DNA of 64,000 nt from Meloidogyne chitwoodi (lineage: Eukaryota > Nematoda > Chromadorea > Rhabditida > Meloidogynidae). The notes below the pieces were generated by a model. That model saw only the letters and a list, made by a program, of their open reading frames with translations, made no database searches and was not told where the DNA came from. Of this stretch, positions 59,528 through 64,000 are shown in pieces; position 1 is the stretch's first letter, and each line of letters begins with the position of its first letter. A program made the position numbers and the translations under genes. The stretch is from NCBI GenBank assembly GCA_015183035.1, contig JACZZP010000012.1, positions 1,054,001-1,118,000 of the forward strand, in the 5' to 3' direction.

Positions 59528-60514
59528 TTATTTCTTTTCGCCAATATTCAAATTATCCAACGTTTCGTAAGATCCACCAGCCTCTGAGAAAAAAGAATAA
59601 AAATTAATTTTACTTTTAAATTAGTATTTACCATCTTGTGGCACTGCTTTTTTTTCCCCAGCACCTCCTCCGCCAGGCACCGTTTCATATAGCTGTGTGT
59701 CAGCCTCCTCTCCTCCTGGTATTTCTGGCTTACCTGCAATAGAAAGAATTGACGTATATGTTTTTGAGACTAAGAAAATTCTTAAACTTGCCTTCCTCCC
59801 TCTTCGATGTTTCCGTTATTGCCGTTGGCGGTACTTCGACGCCGTCAATGCCACTGTTTGTCTTCGCCGCATTATCTGTCGAATTGGCTTCATCAAAGAC
59901 TCCTGTATTGCTCTTGCTTGGTTGAGCATCTAAGCGAAATGATGGTAGAAAGTAATTTTAAAGTAATCAAAATTCACCGTCATTCGTGTTTGATTTAACT
60001 ACTGAAGCTTTAGATCGAGTGGCTTTTTTAGCAGCATCAGAAGAAGACTTCTGTCCAGTTGTCGAAGCATCAGGTTGTTTGGTTTTATTTACAGCATCGG
60101 ATGGCTGCAGGGTTGTTATCGGTGCTACTTGAGCTGTTGCTGTTGCTTTTTTGGCTAACTCTGAGCTTGTCGCTTTTCCCTTCAGAACATGGTATGTAAC
60201 CGGAGGTTTGACATCCTTGGAATCTCCCTTGTTTGGGGCCTTCTTTTTCTGTACGAAAATAAATTAAAAATTAAAAGAAATTTTCTTACATCTTCAGGTT
60301 TCTTATGTGCAACTGCCTCTGCAGATGGAACTTTTGCTCCCGCATCTTTTGCCGCTGCATCCTTTGCTGCTGCTCCACCGCCTACCTCAGGATGTTTAGC
60401 TTGCTTCTTGTCTTTCTTTCCCTTCTTTTTTTTGCAGCACTGGAAAATCAGCGGGGCCAACGTTAATGAAGAGATGCAAGCAACTGACAGCAGCACAATA
60501 AGCATTGATATCAT
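59528..60514 (-). CDS. Ala/Lys-rich single-pass membrane protein, unrecognised
   Basis: Exons (minus) 60514-60290, 60248-59978, 59929-59792, 59733-59632, 59583-59528; 263 aa. N-terminal membrane helix MLIVLLSVACISSLTLAPLI, then CC and a very basic KKKKGKKDKK stretch, as for a membrane protein with a cytosolic tail (type III) and possible palmitoylation at CC. The tail is low-complexity: AAAKDAAAKDAGAK, many Ser/Thr/Lys, and an acidic C-terminus with two similar units (ADTQLYETVPGGGG, GGSYETLDNLNIG) holding YETV/YETL, which look like tyrosine-based motifs. Intron 3 starts GC (AAG|GCAAGT at 59791). GC content is well above the neighbours. The upstream ATG at 60514 is used; function unknown. Confidence 0.8.
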
Positions 60515-61075
60515 TATCAACCGATAACAAGAAAAACCGAGAAATATTAACGGTGTAGAGTCAAGAAAGTGAGAAATACGGCGTAAGTATAGCCTAGAAT
60601 GAGAGAAATATATAGCTGAGGCTTTTATAGTAATTAAACTTTAATGACCCTAGAAAATGTAAAAATTTTAGGTTAATGTTGTTTTAACACATTAACAGAT
60701 TATTTTGGTAAAACATTACTATCATTCCCTTTAGGTTATAATACTAACCAAGATTATTCAAAAATCATTAAAGTTTATACAATAAATTGACGTGTCGCCA
60801 GACTTGTGAGACTATGCATTTATACGATAATTATTACGAATCTAGAAATTCTGCTGAAATTCTTTTGGCGAAATGTCAAAATGGAACGGCGAGAATGAAT
60901 CGTTCGTTTCCCGATTTGTCATGATGCGTAATTCTCAGAAAAAATCATAAAAATTGGGCTCTATTTATTTATTAAACTAAAATTTTTTCTCGTGGAACTT
61001 TAGTTTAATTAGTTAGCGGAACTGTTTATGTACCTATTTACAGATTTCATTATTTCAAATATTAATTTATTTAAA
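60515..61075. promoter_or_regulatory. Divergent promoter region with TATA-like box
   Basis: 561 bp between the minus-strand membrane-protein gene and VPS39. A minus-strand TATAAAAGC lies near 60623-60632, about 110 bp upstream of the ATG at 60514, the same arrangement as for the PP1-type gene. The region near 60820-60960 is GC-richer (several TCGT/ACGA words) with no identified element. Confidence 0.35.
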
Positions 61076-64000
61076 ATGTTTGCTGCTTATACTCTTGAAG
61101 AAGTTGTTTCTAAACTTCCACTTGAAGCTAATTCAATATCAAATCACGGTTCTTTTTATTTTTTTGTAATATTTTAATTTTTTTAAAGGTGATACTTTGT
61201 TAATTGGTTCAAAACAAGGACAGTTAATTTGTTGTTCTCAATCCTTTTCAAGTAATTTTAAATTACAGAATTTTAAATTTATTAGTAGATGGTAACAATA
61301 ATTCTTCTTATGATTATCAAGTTTGCCGATCTTTTGAAAAACGTCCAATAATTAATTTATCTGTGATAGAATCATTAGATCGAATTATTTGTTTAACTGA
61401 CTCACATTTGTCAATTCACGAAGCATATACCCCATATAGGTATTTATTTTATTAAAAATTATTTCGGAAAGTTTTTTCTATAATTCGATTGTCGATTCTA
61501 TTTGCTTTTAAATTTTCTTTATGTTTTGCTAAGTCAAATATTTTTTAGTAATTTTTAATTATTCATAAAATAACAATCTTTTTAATACTATAAATTAAAA
61601 AAGGTTAATTAGTTCTATAACCAAATATAAACAAATATTTTGTTTTGCTTATTTAGTCCAACAGGTTTAGTTAATATTTTTAAATGAATTTTTTATCTAT
61701 TTTTAGAATAATCTTTATGTATTAATTTCAATTAAAAATCGTCTTATAATTTTCCAACATTTGGATGAAAAATTGGAGGAACTTTGTTCTATTGATTCTG
61801 TCGACTCTGCTTTACGCGTTTTATGGTTTTAGAAATTTAATTTTAATAATTTGTTCTTCTAAGGTGTCAAACAAATAGTTTATTTATTTCTACAAAATTA
61901 GAACATTTATTTGCAAAATTATCATTTAACCATTTTAATGGGAAAGAGGTTTATATTTTTTAACTAATATTTTAAAGTTCTTAATGTTTTCAATTATTAT
62001 TTTAAATCAGTCTGTTCATCAAATTTCAATTATTGAGTCGCCTCGATTACTTTGTTCTATTATCCCTAACCATTCTTCATCACTTTTTGAATCATTCTAT
62101 CCAATTACTCCTCGCTTATTACCCGATAAAAATCTTGTTGCTTTAAATAAAGATTATATAAGCTTAGAATTTGTTGATTTGGACAATGATGGACAGGTAA
62201 AAAGCACTGATGATGCGGAGAGATGTTGCCAATTTTCTGACGCTATTATTGATTTCGGTTAAGATTTTCTAAATTTAAAAATTAATTTTTTAGTTTATGA
62301 TTCGCCATATATTTTGGCAATATTATGTTCTCATTGTATTGAAATACGTTTGCTATCTCCATCAGTTATTGTTCAGAAAGTAACATTAAATAAAGTTTTT
62401 ATGTTAACTGTTGGAAAAAGGTTTGAAACTTTTTTTTTTAATATTATTTTTAGGGGTTCTATATATGCAGCGAATGATACTCAGGCATGGAAGCTAGCTA
62501 CACAAGATAAACTTAGAGACAATTTAAAATATCTTAATAGTACTAACCAACACGAAGTTGCCCTACAAATTGCTGTAATTAAAAATTTTTTAAATATATT
62601 TTTAATTATCTAATTTATAGAATGTTTATTCTGATGCTATCGATGAAAATGAAATTATTAATTTAAAGAAAGAAATTGCAGTTAAATCATTTTTAGATGG
62701 AAAATTTTCTAAATGTTTTGATATTCATGCAGAATTGAAGACTGGTAAAAATTAAAAAACATTTTACAATTTTAATTAAATTATTTAGATCTTTTATTTG
62801 TTATTAATTTATTTCCAAAATTTCTTCCTGAAAAATATTCTTGTTCTACTATAAAATTTAATGATGAACTTAAATTATATGGAATTCTAAATGAAGATTC
62901 TTTAGAGGATGAATTATATAAAAATTCAGTGGATGCACTTATTAAATATATTTCAATGGTTATTTATTTATTATTATTTTTTTCATTAATTGTTTTTTAA
63001 AGAAAAGGCAAGAGCATTCAAAACCAATTAATTTACATTTTTTGGATTACAAAGAAGAAAGAAAAGAAAATATTCTTCCAACAAATTCTTTAAAACGCCA
63101 TGAAGTAGCTTTGGAATTAATTGATACTGTTTTATTAAAAGCATATTTATTGGTTTTATTTATTTTTTAATTTATTAAAAATATTTTTAGATAAATCCAA
63201 AACTTATCGGTCCATTATTAAGACTTAAAAATTGTTGTTCTATTATTTCTGAGGCTGAAAAAGATTTGAAACGTGCAGGAATGTTTGAGGAACTTTTAAT
63301 TTTATATGAAAGGAAGAAATTATTTAGAAAATGTTTGTTTTGATCTTTTTATTTTAAAATTTTATTTTATATTTTTAAGATCTCGAATTTTATCAACGTG
63401 AAGTTAAAAAACCTGAAGCTTCTATACATGCCAACGGAATTGAAAAAATTGCTTCTTTTTTAATGAAGCTCAAACAAGAACAGCTTTCTTTAATTTTAGA
63501 ATTTTCTCCAATTGTTTTAGTTGAAGATATTGAATTAGGTGTTAAGGTATTTCATCTTTATTTATTTTAATAAAATTTCTTTTTACACAGATTTTTACTT
63601 CTGTTGACTCATTAGATGCAAAAAATTTTGATCGCGATACTGTTCTTCAATTTTTAAAACGTCAATTTCCTGCTGCTGTTATTCCTTATTTGGTATTTTA
63701 TTATTATATTCTTTGAATTTTAAAGTTAACAGGAACATATAATTTATGAATGGGAAGACAAAAGGCCAAAATTCCACGAAGAACTTGTACTTCAATATAT
63801 TACTCGGATAAAATCACTTTTAGCTCAATTTGTTAAGGCATTACCAGTAAATAATCAATTTATGCGTTCATTATCATTAAATGATGATGGAATTGATAAT
63901 GAACTTGTAGTTTTACGAAGAAAGCTTAGATCCTTTCTAGAAACTGATAAATATTATACATTAAAAGATACTTTGAAATTAATTGAAAATGATGAAAGTT
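61076..64000 (+). CDS. vps-39: VPS39/VAM6 HOPS complex subunit (3' end cut by window)
   Basis: Exons 61076-61148, 61189-61251, 61286-61439, 61657-61669, 61707-61825, 61864-61948, 62011-62257, 62294-62420, 62454-62574, 62621-62744, 62789-62958, 63003-63152, 63191-63332, 63380-63546, 63591-63692, 63733 onward. N-terminal CNH/beta-propeller (LEEVVSKLPLEAN, GDTLLIGSKQGQLICCSQSF, NLYVLISIKNRLIIFQ), then helical clathrin-like repeats matching VPS39 (FVINLFPKFLPEKY, ALELIDTVLLKAYL, LIGPLLRLKNCCSIISEAEK, FPAAVIPYLEHIIYEWEDK). VPS39 is the Rab7-binding end of the HOPS tether in late endosome-lysosome fusion and a TGF-beta adaptor in mammals. Exon 4 is a 13-nt micro-exon (PTGL). The acceptor of exon 3 may use either of two AGs 3 nt apart. 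C-terminus missing. Confidence 0.92.

Overview
The window looks like nuclear DNA of a nematode, most likely a plant-parasitic tylenchid such as a root-knot nematode (Meloidogyne). The evidence is an extremely AT-rich background, compact genes with many introns of about 40-60 bp, best-fit gene families that include nematode types (ROP-1/Ro60, a PAG-3-like GFI1 factor, a Pax N-terminal-subdomain-only protein) and abundant small hAT and Merlin/ISXO2-like DNA transposon relics. The genus is an inference. All gene models were assembled by eye from splice sites and reading-frame continuity. Exon coordinates are given in each entry, and every model keeps frame across all junctions.

Layout. 1-12 kb: a PP1-type phosphatase (minus, runs off the left edge), a short ribophorin II/OST-delta-like gene (plus), a long AT-rich spacer, and a PAG-3/GFI1-like zinc-finger gene (plus) with a 3.2 kb intron. 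12.6-18.6 kb: four minus-strand genes in a row, reading leftward PGK, cornichon, a small coiled-coil protein and COX11; the last two are only 119 bp apart. 19.4-31.2 kb: plus-strand run of Ro60 (rop-1), TRAPPC2/sedlin, a PMP3-like membrane peptide and ER class I alpha-mannosidase (MAN1B1). A paired-domain gene lies on the opposite strand inside a MAN1B1 intron. 31.7-37.6 kb: two minus-strand, Asn-rich, signal-peptide-bearing proteins that may be distant paralogues. 39.6-50.2 kb: an unrecognised Lys/Gln-rich protein and a TFIIS-M + SPOC domain protein (PHF3/DIDO/Bye1-like) with a possible alternative last exon. 52-64 kb: a type-B carboxylesterase, an LRRC20-like protein (minus), adenylyl cyclase-associated protein CAP, an Ala/Lys-rich single-pass membrane protein (minus) and VPS39 (runs off the right edge).

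Functionally the cluster is mostly housekeeping: glycoprotein synthesis and ER quality control (OST subunit, MAN1B1), ER-Golgi and endolysosomal traffic (cornichon, TRAPPC2, VPS39), energy and mitochondria (PGK, COX11), RNA biology (Ro60, SPOC protein) and actin (CAP). No operon-wide functional theme is visible, and I found no CRISPR, phage or bacterial-type system.

The most interesting unannotated structure is a set of transposon insertions with readable ends: a hAT element carrying a second hAT MITE nested in its transposase remnant, each with a perfect 8-bp target duplication; a 91-bp hAT MITE with a perfect duplication; a 740-bp fold-back element; and a family of elements with GGTA-starting termini (two with a Merlin/ISXO2 zinc-ribbon fragment), several of them sitting in introns. 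Also notable are four GC-AG introns, two micro-exons (13 and 14 nt) and the nested antisense Pax gene.
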